Origin: Telluria aromaticivorans
Lineage (GTDB): Bacteria; Pseudomonadota; Gammaproteobacteria; Burkholderiales; Burkholderiaceae_D
NCBI RefSeq assembly: GCF_013003915.1
Contig: NZ_JABAIV010000001.1
Location: 558,001-622,000, forward strand
DNA length: 64,000 nt
Reading direction: 5' to 3'
The notes beneath the pieces were generated by a model, which was not told the DNA's origin, did not search any database, and saw only the letters and a list, made by a program, of their open reading frames with translations. Position numbers and translations under genes: made by a program. Positions 54,148 to 62,801 of this stretch are shown here, in pieces (position 1 is the stretch's first letter; each line of letters begins with the position of its first letter).

Positions 54148-54648
54148 TCACGCAGTCGCCGCCGGTTTCTTCGTTCGCTTTTTCGGAGCGAGCATGGTGC
54201 CGGTGCAGCCCGGCGTGCCGCAGCGGCAGGCGAACAGTTTTTTCAGCGCCGGTGTGTGGCGTTCGTCGTAGATCAGCGCGTAGTTGTAGTTCAGCTCTTC
54301 GCCGGCTTCGATGTCGCGCATGGCGTGGATGTAGACGCGGCCCTCGTGCTCGAAGGCTTCGCAGTTGGGCGAGCAGGCATGGTTGATCCAGCGCGCCGCG
54401 TTGCCGCGGCTGCCGCCATCGATCACGCGGCTGTCGGCCAGCGTGAAGTAGAAGGTGTGGTTGATCGGGCCGCCGGCTTTGGCCGCACGATCGGTCGCTT
54501 CGTCCCAGGTGATGCGCTCGCCGCGGTATTCGATGATGCGGTCACCGGCGCCGATGGGTTTCAGCGCGAAGACGCCGTTGCCGTGGACGGGGGAGGTGCG
54601 GACTTCGTAGGAGAGGTCGGGCTTGGCGGCGGTTGTAGTGGTGGTCAT
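54148..54648 (-). CDS. SET domain protein-lysine methyltransferase
   Basis: The 166-residue protein has the SET fold: [32 protein letters not shown] (N-H-xx-PNC motif) and GEELNYNY with the catalytic Tyr region. It ends with a post-SET Cys cluster, [12 protein letters not shown], and a basic tail (KKRTKKP). It should methylate lysines with SAM; the target protein in bacteria is unknown. It is 8 bases upstream of pncB and probably shares a transcript. Such small SET proteins occur widely in proteobacteria. Confidence 0.88.
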   Translation of the reverse strand: MTTTTTAAKPDLSYEVRTSPVHGNGVFALKPIGAGDRIIEYRGERITWDEATDRAAKAGGPINHTFYFTLADSRVIDGGSRGNAARWINHACSPNCEAFEHEGRVYIHAMRDIEAGEELNYNYALIYDERHTPALKKLFACRCGTPGCTGTMLAPKKRTKKPAATA

Positions 54649-54815
54649 CGATGGTAGTCGGAGCGGTGCGGGGCCACGGGGCGGGGTTGGCGCGTGTTGT
54701 GGGAATGATCACTATTATGTCGGTAATGCCGGTGGGGGTGCCGCACACTTCGGTAATAAATGAGTTTGATTAAACACACCGGCTATCGGATGCCCGCGGG
54801 CCTTACCGGCACGGG

Positions 54816-54848
54816 TTGAACGCGTGGGCAGAATCTGCCCACCCTACG
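54816..54848. repeat. Single half of the palindromic repeat (E)
   Basis: The element is one half only: TTGAACGCG, the hairpin GTGGGCAGA-ATC-TGCCCAC, and CCTACG. It lies 23 bases beyond the stop of the acyl-CoA synthetase gene. No partner half is seen in the 170 bases on the far side. Confidence 0.8.
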
Positions 54849-54871
54849 GTATTCGACATCGCTATCTTCGG

Positions 54872-56557
54872 CTATGAGGTGGTGAAGTCTTCTTCGCGGT
54901 ATTCAGGGCCCTGTTGCGCTGCGCCGTCGTTGCGGGCGGCTTCTTCCTTGCGCAGTTCGACGCGGCGGATCTTGCCGGAGATGGTTTTCGGCAGTTCGCG
55001 GAATTCGATGCGGCGGATGCGTTTGTAGGGCGCGAGGCGCTCGCGGGCGAAGGCGAACAGCGATGCGGCGACCTCGCGGCTTGGCGCCACGCCCTGGCGC
55101 AGCGTGACGAAGGCCTTTGGCACCGACAGCCGCAACGGGTCGGGACTCGGCACGATCGCAGCTTCGAGCACGTCGTCGTGTTCGATCAGGACGCTCTCGA
55201 GCTCGAAGGGGCTGATGCGGTAGTCGGACGACTTGAACACGTCGTCATTGCGGCCGACGTAGAAGTAGTAGCCGTCCGCGTCGACCGTGGCGGTGTCGCC
55301 GGTGTGGTAGTGGCCCGCGCGCATGACGTTCGCGGTTTTCTCTTCGTCGCCTTCGTAGCACATCATCAGTCCCAGCGGGGCCGGGTCGAGCTTCAGCGAA
55401 ATCTCGCCCTCCTGCGCTTCGAGGTCGTCGATGTCGAGCAGCGTGACGCTGTAGCCCGGCAGCGGGCGCCCCATCGAGCCCGGCTTGATCGGCTGGCCCG
55501 GCGAATTGCCGATCTGCGCGGTGCTCTCCGACTGGCCGAAGCCGTCGCGGATGCGGATGCCCCAGGCCTTCTCGACCTGCTCGATCACTTCCGGGTTGAG
55601 CGGTTCGCCGGCGCCGACCAGCTCGCGCAGCGGCGGCTTCCAGGCGGTTAAATCTTCCTGGATCATCATGCGCCAGACCGTGGGCGGCGCGCACAGCGAG
55701 GTCACGCCGCAGCGGGTAATGGTGTCCAGCGCCGCCTTGCTCGAGAAGCGCTCGTAGTTGTAGACGAAGATGGTGGCGCCGGCACTCCAGGGCGCGAAGA
55801 AGCAGCTCCAGGCATGCTTGGCCCAGCCGGGCGAGGAGATGTTCCAGTGGACGTCGCCGGGCTGCAGGCCGATCCAGTACATGGTCGACAGGTGGCCCAC
55901 TGGATAGCTCTGGTGGCTGTGCAGCACCAGCTTGGGCTTGGCCGTGGTGCCGGAGGTGAAGTAGAGCAGCAGCGGATCGGTGGCGCGGGTCTCGCCTTCC
56001 GGGTCGAACACGGAGAGCATGTCGTGGCTGTCTTCATAGTCATGCCAGCCGCTTGGTGCGCCGCCGACGGCGATGCGGGTAAAGCTGCCCTGCATCGTCT
56101 CGAACTTGTCGGCCTCGGAAGCCTGGGCAATGACGTGCCTGACGCGGCCGCGTTCCAGGCGGTCCTGCAGGTCGGCGCCCGAGACCAGCAGCGTGGTCGG
56201 CACCAGCACGGCGCCAAGCTTGATCCCGGCCAGCATGATCTCCCACAGCTCGACCCGGTTCGGCAGCATCAGCAGCACCCGGTCGCCGCGCCGCACCCCG
56301 CACTGGCGCAGGTATTCGGCCACCTGGCAGGAACGCGAGGCCATGTCGGCGAACGAGACCTTGCGCTCGGAACCGTCGTCTTCCACGACCCATAACGCAG
56401 GTAGCAGGTTGTCCTGCGCCTGTTTGTCGAAGAAGTCGAGCGCCCAGTTGAAGTTATCGAGCTGGGGTGGCTGGTAGCCGCGGTAGGCGGTGTCGTAGTC
56501 GAGGCGGTGCTGCTGCAGGAAATCGCGCGCTTGGACGAAGCGCTGGGTTGGCGTCAT
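54872..56557 (-). CDS. Acyl-CoA synthetase (AMP-forming), medium-chain type
   Basis: The 561-residue adenylate-forming ligase makes acyl-CoA from a carboxylic acid, ATP and CoA. Blocks include YFTSGTTAKPKLVLHSH (ATP binding), DGFGQSESTAQIGN, the hinge region YHTGDTATVDADGYYFY then GRNDDVFKSSDYRISPFE, and PKTISGKIRR with the conserved catalytic Lys. Members of this MACS group act on medium-chain or aromatic acids. It could supply 2-aminobenzoyl-CoA for the cluster about 8 kb away, but no evidence favours that over another acid. A palindromic repeat lies beyond each end. Confidence 0.88.
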   Translation of the reverse strand: MTPTQRFVQARDFLQQHRLDYDTAYRGYQPPQLDNFNWALDFFDKQAQDNLLPALWVVEDDGSERKVSFADMASRSCQVAEYLRQCGVRRGDRVLLMLPNRVELWEIMLAGIKLGAVLVPTTLLVSGADLQDRLERGRVRHVIAQASEADKFETMQGSFTRIAVGGAPSGWHDYEDSHDMLSVFDPEGETRATDPLLLYFTSGTTAKPKLVLHSHQSYPVGHLSTMYWIGLQPGDVHWNISSPGWAKHAWSCFFAPWSAGATIFVYNYERFSSKAALDTITRCGVTSLCAPPTVWRMMIQEDLTAWKPPLRELVGAGEPLNPEVIEQVEKAWGIRIRDGFGQSESTAQIGNSPGQPIKPGSMGRPLPGYSVTLLDIDDLEAQEGEISLKLDPAPLGLMMCYEGDEEKTANVMRAGHYHTGDTATVDADGYYFYVGRNDDVFKSSDYRISPFELESVLIEHDDVLEAAIVPSPDPLRLSVPKAFVTLRQGVAPSREVAASLFAFARERLAPYKRIRRIEFRELPKTISGKIRRVELRKEEAARNDGAAQQGPEYREEDFTTS

Positions 56558-56665
56558 GGTGTCTCCTGGTCGCTGGTGGGGTGGCAGGGGCAGATTGGGG
56601 GATGCCGGGGCCGGTGTCGTGGCTATTCTGCCACCGTTTGGCAGGGTGGGGAAAGGCTTTGGTTT

Positions 56666-56872
56666 CGTAGGGTGGGCGGCTCCACCGGGAACGGGGATTT
56701 GCCCGGGTCGTGTGCGCCGCCCGCGCGTTCAACTAAACCATGCGCCGTCGCGACGTGTGCGCTGGAGGGAAGAAGATCGTCGATGACGGCATGCATTGCC
56801 ACGATGCCTGCACTGGTTGAACGCGTGGGCGCAAGTCAGTCCATTGGACTGACTTGCCCTGCCCACGCTACG
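56666..56872. repeat. Palindromic repeat pair F
   Basis: The left half (56666-56732) starts CGTAGGGTGGGCGGC, has a long imperfect hairpin, and ends CGCGCGTTCAA. The right half (56817-56872) is TTGAACGCG, a hairpin of CAAGTCAGTCCA with its complement, and CCCACGCTACG. The 84-base core is not shared with the other pairs. This 361-base region (56558-56918), between the start of the acyl-CoA synthetase gene and the end of the ferredoxin gene, holds no other gene. Confidence 0.8.
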
Positions 56873-56918
56873 GGCCAACGATATGCATCCCGCCCGGCGG
56901 GAGATGCGCCGCAACCCG

Positions 56919-58586
56919 TCAATCGCGCCGCAGGGTCGTTACCCGCATTTCGTCGCGCGGCTCCATCATGTCGATCACGCGGCAGTCGCCGCACATGCGC
57001 AGGCGGTCGAGGTGGCCGGCGAAGGCGGGGTGCGAGCCGAGGCGGCCCAGCATGTTCTCGACCATCTGCAGGGTGCCGAAGGGCTTGTCGCAGCGGATGC
57101 AGTGGAAGGGCTGGGTTTCGTTGAGCACCACCGGCTGGTTGCGCGTTTCCATGAAGGACAGGCGCGGCGTGAGCGTAATGGCGTTCTCGGGACAGGTGGT
57201 GGCGCACAGGCCGCACTGGACGCAGTTCTTCTCGATGAAGCGCAGCAGCGGGACGCCCTGCCCGTCCTGGAGCGCGCCTGCCGGGCAGGCGCCGACGCAG
57301 GACATGCACAGGGTGCAGGCGCTGCGGTTGACTTCGATGGCGCCGAAGGGCGCGCCCGGTGGCAGCGCCACCTGCTCGGGGCGCTGCGGCGCGTGGCGGT
57401 GCAGGTGGTCGAGCGCATAGTCGAGGGTGTTGCGCTTGTCGTTTGCCAGGTGGAACACGGCCGGCTCGCTTGGCGCCAGGCCGCGTGGGGCGTGACGCAG
57501 GGCCACCGCCAGTTCTTCCGGCGCATCCACCCGCAGCAGTTGCAGGTGCGGTCCGTCGTAGCCGAGCCCGTCCAGCACGGCCTGGGCAATCTCCATCTGC
57601 TGGTCGAGGGCGGCGGTGTATTGCGGGGCTTCGTGGCCGGTCATCAGCACCGAGATGCCGGAGGCGCCGTAAGCGATCGCGGCGAACCAGACGTCGATGC
57701 CGGTCGAGGCGGTGTGCTGCAGCGCCAGCGGGATCACCCGTCCTGGAATCGCATCGCCCAGTTGGGCCAGCAGCGCCGCGCCGTGTTCCGGGTCGTGCAG
57801 CAGCAAGACCGGCGCGCTGCCGCCGGCCTCGCGGTAGGAGCGCAAGGCGGCCTGGATGCGCTTGCCGGTCAGTGCGGCCGGCGGGAAGGCATAGCTGATG
57901 GCGCCGGTCGGGCAGACGGTGGAGCAGGCGCCGCAGCCGGCGCACAGGTAGGGGTTGACCTTGATCTTGTCGCCGTCGCCGGCAATGGCCTGGGCCGAGC
58001 AGATGTCGATGCAGGCGGTACAGCCCTCCTGTCCGTTACGGCCGTGGGCGCAGATGCGCTCCTTGTACGAGAAATACTTGGGCTTCTCGAAGTCGCCGAC
58101 CATCTCGAACATGGCCTCGACCGCCTGGGCGCGGGCATCGTCGTCGTAACCGGGCGCGTAATAGCCGTTCGGGCGCTGGTGGCTCGGGATCAGGCGGCTC
58201 GGGCTCAGGTCGAGCACGAGGTCGAAACGGCCCTGCTCCACCGGCCGGCCGGGCGCCTGCCAGCGCGCCTCGAAGGAGCCGAGCCAGCCCGCTACGGCGA
58301 CGGTGCGCGCGACGTGTACCGGATAGGGCCGCACCGGCATGGTGTCCTGGTTGTCGAGCAGCAGCACGGTGACAGGAAGCGCCGCGGCCAGGCGGTCGGC
58401 CCAGGGCAGCGCATTCGCGGCGGAACCGACCACGAGCGTGCGCCCGCCGGAGCGGTAATTGACGGTGACCGAGGCCTCGTAGACGGGAATGGCGTCGGCC
58501 GCCAGCACGGCGGCGCTGCGCGCCTGCGCGTCGCGTCCATCCTGGACCGGTTCGAGCGGTGGCATATCGGTGAAACGGATGTTCAT
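56919..58586 (-). CDS. 4Fe-4S ferredoxin-like protein of the formate dehydrogenase cluster
   Basis: The 555-residue iron-sulfur protein carries several cluster motifs: CTACIDICSAQAI (after CAHGRNGQEG), CAGCGACSTVCPTGAI, CTLCMSCVGACPAGAL, CVQCGLCATTCPENAI and a last pair, CIRC and CGDC. Such proteins accompany formate dehydrogenase in betaproteobacteria and may pass electrons or help assembly. It overlaps the DUF3306 gene by 4 bases and is the last gene of the operon. Repeat F lies 46 bases beyond its stop. Confidence 0.88.
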   Translation of the reverse strand: MNIRFTDMPPLEPVQDGRDAQARSAAVLAADAIPVYEASVTVNYRSGGRTLVVGSAANALPWADRLAAALPVTVLLLDNQDTMPVRPYPVHVARTVAVAGWLGSFEARWQAPGRPVEQGRFDLVLDLSPSRLIPSHQRPNGYYAPGYDDDARAQAVEAMFEMVGDFEKPKYFSYKERICAHGRNGQEGCTACIDICSAQAIAGDGDKIKVNPYLCAGCGACSTVCPTGAISYAFPPAALTGKRIQAALRSYREAGGSAPVLLLHDPEHGAALLAQLGDAIPGRVIPLALQHTASTGIDVWFAAIAYGASGISVLMTGHEAPQYTAALDQQMEIAQAVLDGLGYDGPHLQLLRVDAPEELAVALRHAPRGLAPSEPAVFHLANDKRNTLDYALDHLHRHAPQRPEQVALPPGAPFGAIEVNRSACTLCMSCVGACPAGALQDGQGVPLLRFIEKNCVQCGLCATTCPENAITLTPRLSFMETRNQPVVLNETQPFHCIRCDKPFGTLQMVENMLGRLGSHPAFAGHLDRLRMCGDCRVIDMMEPRDEMRVTTLRRD

Positions 58587-59110
58587 GCGGTCCCTTGTTC
58601 GGTGGTCGGCGGCGCCTCGCCCTCGGCGGATGCCTGTTCTTCTGCGTCCTTGCGCTGGTCGTCCAGCAGCCTGGCCACCAGCCCCTGTGCATGCTGGAGC
58701 GATGCCAGCATGACGGGCGTGAGTGGCGACGCCTTGTTATAGTCGCTCATGTACACGTCGAGCCCGTCGATGAGCTTGAAATGCGGGTCGGCGAACAGGG
58801 TTTTCAGCGCCAGGCGCTGCACCGACTTGTCGACGCCCTTGCCGACGAAGGCGGAAAAATCGGCGTCCGGCGTCAATCGGGCCGCGTCTTCCATCGTTGG
58901 CAGGGGCCGCTCCGGTTGCACGCCGGCGCCTGCCGGATCGGATGCCGCCGGCGCCGCCAGGACGGTGCGGGATGGCCCCGTGGCCGTGGTGGCAGTGGAC
59001 AAGGGCCGGGCTTGCGGCACCAGGGCCTGCGCCTCCGCGGGCTCCTCGCCGGGGGCCGGGCCGGTCGTTTTCAGTCGCGCCCAGCGCCGGAAGAATCCTT
59101 CTTCAGACAT
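58583..59110 (-). CDS. DUF3306 domain protein
   Basis: The 175-residue protein begins MSEEGFFRRWARLK and ends its conserved part with TPDADFSAFVGKGVDKSVQR and LALKTLFADPHFKLIDGLDV then YMSDYN, a pattern I recognise as DUF3306. The middle is variable and the tail is acidic and low in complexity. Genes of this family recur beside formate dehydrogenase operons, so a role in assembly is likely (inference). Confidence 0.78.
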   Translation of the reverse strand: MSEEGFFRRWARLKTTGPAPGEEPAEAQALVPQARPLSTATTATGPSRTVLAAPAASDPAGAGVQPERPLPTMEDAARLTPDADFSAFVGKGVDKSVQRLALKTLFADPHFKLIDGLDVYMSDYNKASPLTPVMLASLQHAQGLVARLLDDQRKDAEEQASAEGEAPPTTEQGTA

Positions 59111-59122
59111 CGCTTGCCTCGC

Positions 59123-59563
59123 TCATCCGTGCTGGCGCCCGCGGCGCGGCTTCGGCTGGTAATGCGCGCGCAGGTAGTCGGCCACCCAGGTATAGATCTC
59201 GGCCGGCATGGTCACGCCGTCGGCCGACTCGCCCGAGTCGAACATGCGGGTGCCCTCGACATAGCTCACCGAAGCACGCGCGGGGATGGCCTTGCCGTCT
59301 TCCATCCGCCACAGTACGAAGACCTTCGATTCGGGCGCCACGACGTTCTCGTAATAGCCCTCGTTCTCGTCGGTGTACAGCTCGAGCTCGAGGCCGGACA
59401 CCAGGTAATAGTCGCGCTCCGGGCTTTCGCTCAGCACCTGCAGGCGCGGCAGGTTGCCGCGGTCCGGCACCACGCCGACCGCTGCCCAGGCTTCGTCGGC
59501 CCAGCGGTGCTGCAGCGCGCGGCGCTGCATGATGACCGCGATTGGCATGCTGCCCATTTTCAT
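59123..59563 (-). CDS. DUF3305 domain protein
   Basis: The 146-residue protein starts MKMGSMPIAVIMQRRALQHR and includes DEAWAAVGVVPDRG and DYYLVSGLELELYTDENEGY, then SKVFVLWRMEDGKAIPARAS. This matches DUF3305, which usually precedes DUF3306 in formate dehydrogenase clusters. The function is not known. Its start overlaps the upstream gene by 4 bases, and the DUF3306 gene follows after 12 bases. Confidence 0.8.
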   Translation of the reverse strand: MKMGSMPIAVIMQRRALQHRWADEAWAAVGVVPDRGNLPRLQVLSESPERDYYLVSGLELELYTDENEGYYENVVAPESKVFVLWRMEDGKAIPARASVSYVEGTRMFDSGESADGVTMPAEIYTWVADYLRAHYQPKPRRGRQHG

Positions 59564-60231
59564 TTCTTGTTCGCCGTCGTTGGGGTTGACTTGTTTTCCA
59601 CTGCCGGGCCGACGCCTTTCGGCACGGCCTGGGTCTGCCGGGTCTTGACGTCTTCGCTCGGCCGGGCCGTGCCCAGCTTTTCGCTCTTGACCGGCACGTT
59701 GGCCGCGTTCAGGGCCTGGCGGCTGAGCGGCGCCGCGCCGGTGGCCGGCACGGCGGCAGCCGTGCCCGGCGCTGCCGTGGAGGGCGCGGCGGCGGGCATG
59801 CCCGCCGCCGGCGGCGTGACGCCTGCCGGCACCCGGGCTGCAGCGCCGGCTGCAGCGCCCGCCGCAGCCGTGTTAGGCCCCGGCATGTTCACGGCGACAC
59901 CGACCGGTGCGCCGGGCGCGGCACCGGGCGCAGTACCGGGTACTGCAGCTGGTGCCGCGGCGACGATGGCGACCGGCGGATTGACCCGCCAGCCCTTCGA
60001 CGGCGCCTGCGAACGCCAGCGGGTACTGAGTGTATCCATCGTCGTCGTGAGCGCGGCCTTGTCTTTGGCGGCCTTGGCATCCGCCTCGGCCTTCTTGACG
60101 GCCGCGGCCTCCTGCTGTGCCGACGTCAGGACCGGTTTCGGCAAGGCCGCCAGGGCTGCCGTGCTGCACGCGAGCATCCCTGCCAGCGCAATGCCGGCCC
60201 CGAAGTTACGTGAACTGGGCTTCATCATCAT
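59560..60231 (-). CDS. Exported Ala/Pro-rich hypothetical protein
   Basis: The 223-residue protein has an N-terminal signal (FGAGIALAGMLACSTAALA) with cleavage near residue 28. A Lys/Ala-rich helix (QQEAAAVKKAEADAKAAKDK) follows, then a low-complexity Ala/Pro/Gly region of about 90 residues. An RWRSQAPSKGWRVNPP block is the most distinctive part. It is unlike any enzyme I recognise. Position within the operon suggests a periplasmic accessory role. Confidence 0.6.
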   Translation of the reverse strand: MMMKPSSRNFGAGIALAGMLACSTAALAALPKPVLTSAQQEAAAVKKAEADAKAAKDKAALTTTMDTLSTRWRSQAPSKGWRVNPPVAIVAAAPAAVPGTAPGAAPGAPVGVAVNMPGPNTAAAGAAAGAAARVPAGVTPPAAGMPAAAPSTAAPGTAAAVPATGAAPLSRQALNAANVPVKSEKLGTARPSEDVKTRQTQAVPKGVGPAVENKSTPTTANKK

Positions 60232-60680
60232 TGGCCTTTCAGCTGTCCGGGGGCGGCCGGCCCCTGGGGCGCCGCGTTGGAGGCGGGCGTGGACTGCACG
60301 GTTCCCGGCGCCGGCGCGGCGGGGCTGCCGTTATCACCGGACGGCTTGTTGGTGCCGGCCTGGGCCCCGGTCGGCGCCGTCACGCCCCTGCTCGGGCCCT
60401 GCCCGGTTTCGCGCACCGTACCGGCGGTTTCGGCGCCCGACGAGGTGCCGCCCGCACCGCCGGCATGGCCGGGCGTGCCGCCGGCATAGGTGGCGTCGGT
60501 CACCGGCTTGGCGGTGGCGGCGATGATGGCGCCGCTGGTTTGTCCCCCGGCGGACACCTGGCCCGGGTATTTGGTCTGATCGATGCCGCCCACGCTCGGG
60601 TTGCGGCCGCGGTCGCAGCCGCTAGCCAACAGGACCAGCCCCGCCAGGCCGCAATGGATCAGGATGTTCGATGGTTTCAT
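60228..60680 (-). CDS. Lipoprotein of the formate dehydrogenase cluster
   Basis: The start at 60680 gives a 150-residue protein with lipobox LLASGC (Cys22), so it should be lipid-anchored and periplasmic. The mature part is Gly/Ala/Pro/Thr-rich and mostly disordered; an early block, GGIDQTKYPGQVSAGG, is the only clear stretch. It overlaps the next gene by 4 bases. The function is unknown. Confidence 0.65.
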   Translation of the reverse strand: MKPSNILIHCGLAGLVLLASGCDRGRNPSVGGIDQTKYPGQVSAGGQTSGAIIAATAKPVTDATYAGGTPGHAGGAGGTSSGAETAGTVRETGQGPSRGVTAPTGAQAGTNKPSGDNGSPAAPAPGTVQSTPASNAAPQGPAAPGQLKGQ

Positions 60681-60688
60681 GTTCGTCC

Positions 60689-61816
60689 TCAATGTGCCGG
60701 GCCCGGCCGCGGTGTCGGGCGCACCAGTGCGCCGCCGTCCGGATGGGGGCCTGGCGCCGACCCGTCTTTCACCCCCTCGTACCAGAGCGCGTGGTGGGCC
60801 TTGGCCCATTCTTCGTCGACCGTGCCTTCGCGCATGGCCTTGTAGGCGCCGGGCGTGCCCCAGGTACCGATATAGATATGGCCCATGGCGGCGGCGATGT
60901 AGAGGGCGGCGCCGGCCACGTGCAGGACATTCGCGACCTGCAGCACGTAGCGGGTCTGGCCGAAGGTGACGAAATCAAGCACCAGTCCGGTGATCGACAT
61001 GAGGATGCCGAGCAGGGTGACGCCGAGCCAGAACCAGGCTTTTTCACCCGCATTGAAGAAGCCGGCCGGCACGTGCTTGTGCGAGACCAGTCCCCCGCCC
61101 TGCTTCACCCACTGCCAGTCATGGCGGTTGAAGAAATTGCGACGCAGGAAAGTGATGAACATCAGGATCGAGCACAGGATGAACAGCGGCCCGACGAAGT
61201 TGTGCAGGTATTTGGAGATGATCGCGAACCACGAGAACAGGTCGTGCCCCATCCACGGCAGCATGATCTTCTTGCCGTACATGATGATGATGCCGGTAAT
61301 CGCCAGCGCGATGAAGGTATACGCCGTGGCCCAGTGGACATGGCGCTCCCAGGCGGTGAAGCGCTGGATGCGGCGCCCGGAGCCCGGTTCTTCCGCAGCC
61401 GGGCCGACCGCCTTGTAGAACACGAAGATCAGGAAGGGTACGACCAGCAGGATGAAGCCGGCGATGGTGGCCAGCGGCCCGTTGCGCAGGTGGCGCCAGG
61501 TATTGCCGCCGCGCTGGACGATGACGTTCGCTTCGGTGGCCCCATATTGGCCCAGGAAATGGCGGTCCATGTGCACGCGCCCCGAGGCCGGATTGGCCAG
61601 GCCCGGCTCGCGCACCACCGAGTCGCCTTCGATCTGGAGCATGGTCTGCTCTTCGGCGTAGGCCGGCTTGGCGTCCTTGTTGGGCACGCCGGCGAAGGCC
61701 GCCGGAAGCGCCAGCAGCGCGGCCAGGGCCAGGGCGATGGCCAGCATCAACGGCGACTTCGGCAGCGCGAACAGCCGGGCCAGGAACGAAGGAATTCGAA
61801 GCGGGTTGGCGTGCAT
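60689..61816 (-). CDS. Formate dehydrogenase gamma subunit (cytochrome b556)
   Basis: This is the membrane-anchoring cytochrome b subunit that links formate oxidation to the quinone pool. The 375-residue protein has an N-terminal signal-like helix (residues 24-43), a periplasmic segment (NVIVQRGGNTWRHLRNGPL) and a core of four or five helices. Heme-binding His candidates lie in AWERHVHWATAY, ISKYLHNFVGP, VANVLHVAGAA and AAMGHIYIGTWG. It resembles FdnI/FdoI and Cupriavidus-type gamma subunits. It is followed at 8 bases by a lipoprotein gene. Confidence 0.9.
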   Translation of the reverse strand: MHANPLRIPSFLARLFALPKSPLMLAIALALAALLALPAAFAGVPNKDAKPAYAEEQTMLQIEGDSVVREPGLANPASGRVHMDRHFLGQYGATEANVIVQRGGNTWRHLRNGPLATIAGFILLVVPFLIFVFYKAVGPAAEEPGSGRRIQRFTAWERHVHWATAYTFIALAITGIIIMYGKKIMLPWMGHDLFSWFAIISKYLHNFVGPLFILCSILMFITFLRRNFFNRHDWQWVKQGGGLVSHKHVPAGFFNAGEKAWFWLGVTLLGILMSITGLVLDFVTFGQTRYVLQVANVLHVAGAALYIAAAMGHIYIGTWGTPGAYKAMREGTVDEEWAKAHHALWYEGVKDGSAPGPHPDGGALVRPTPRPGPAH

Positions 61817-61825
61817 CGTCGGCTC

Positions 61826-62071
61826 CTAGGGATTGGCCCGGTTGTACTCGTTCTGCTTCTGGTTGCGGTTGTTGATGGCTGCGGCCCAGGCCAGCCGGTC
61901 GTTATGGAAGCGCACCTGGTAAGGCCTGTTATCAACCTTGCCGGCGTACTGGCCGCGCAGCCATTCGGGATGCTGGTCGACTTCGAGGCAGCCACCCAGC
62001 AGCAGCGGCAGCGCGAGCACGCAATACCGCAGCCTGAAACGCGGCAGTTTCATGTCCGGGAGCTTGTTCAT
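61826..62071 (-). CDS. Small lipoprotein in the formate dehydrogenase operon
   Basis: The start at 62071 (overlapping the beta-subunit stop by 4 bases) gives an 81-residue protein with lipobox LLLGGC (Cys28). The mature part is short and basic: YAGKVDNRPYQVRFHNDRL and NNRNQKQNEYNRANP. Too short to assign; its position between the beta and gamma genes suggests a role in the enzyme's assembly or membrane attachment. Confidence 0.65.
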   Translation of the reverse strand: MNKLPDMKLPRFRLRYCVLALPLLLGGCLEVDQHPEWLRGQYAGKVDNRPYQVRFHNDRLAWAAAINNRNQKQNEYNRANP

Positions 62072-62751
62072 TGTGGGAACCCTCCACCGCCGTTCTGGGT
62101 ATCGCCGGGCACCTGGTTCTTGCGCGGCAGGTCGCCCTTGGCCTGGATCTCGCCGCCGCGTTTCGGTCGCCCGTAGGCGATCTTCCATCCCCACAATTCA
62201 GGCCCGTAGCCGCGCGTCTCGACGCGCTGGCGGTAGATGTCGGCAATCAGGTTGGCGTCGCCGGCCAGCAGCGCCTTGGTGCCGCACATCTCGGCGCAGG
62301 CCGGCAGCTTGCCCTCGGCGATCCGGTTGCGGCCGTATTTCTTGAACTCGGCCTCGGAGGTGTCGACTTCGGGGCCGCCGGCGCAGTAAGTGCATTTGTC
62401 CATCTTGCCGCGGTGGTTGAACAGGCCGCTCTCGGGAAACTGCGGCGCACCGAACGGGCAGGCATAGGAACAGTAGCCGCAGCCAATGCACTGGTCCTTG
62501 CTGTGCAGGACGATGCCGTCTTCCGTGTGGTAGATGCAGTTGGTCGGGCACACCGCCATGCAGGGCGCGTCGGTGCAGTGCATGCAGGCGATCGAGACCG
62601 AGCGTTCGCCCGGGATGCCGTCGTTGATCGTCACCACGCGGCGGCGGCTGACGCCCCACGGCGTTTCGTTTTCGTTCTTGCATGCGGTCACGCAGCCATT
62701 GCAGTCGATGCAACGCTCGGTATCGCAAATGAATTTCATCCTCGCGGCCAT
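62068..62751 (-). CDS. Formate dehydrogenase beta subunit (FdoH-like)
   Basis: This 227-residue subunit moves electrons from the alpha to the gamma subunit through [4Fe-4S] clusters. The Cys motifs CIDCNGCVTACK, CMHCTDAPCMAVCP, CIGCGYCSYACPF and CTYCAGG...CAEMC are all visible, four ferredoxin-type sets as in FdoH/FdnH. AGGAGG precedes the start at 62751. It lacks the long C-terminal membrane helix of E. coli FdnH, which may explain its small size. It is cotranscribed with the alpha subunit 50 bases upstream. Confidence 0.92.
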   Translation of the reverse strand: MAARMKFICDTERCIDCNGCVTACKNENETPWGVSRRRVVTINDGIPGERSVSIACMHCTDAPCMAVCPTNCIYHTEDGIVLHSKDQCIGCGYCSYACPFGAPQFPESGLFNHRGKMDKCTYCAGGPEVDTSEAEFKKYGRNRIAEGKLPACAEMCGTKALLAGDANLIADIYRQRVETRGYGPELWGWKIAYGRPKRGGEIQAKGDLPRKNQVPGDTQNGGGGFPQ

Positions 62752-62801
62752 GCCACCCTCCTCAGCTTTCTTCTAATGCGTCCAGTAACCGCAGCCGGCG
62801 C

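Noticed and set aside
54816-55028. A 70-residue plus-strand frame beginning MNAWAESAHP
   Set aside because: It is a readout of repeat E running into the antisense of the acyl-CoA synthetase gene.
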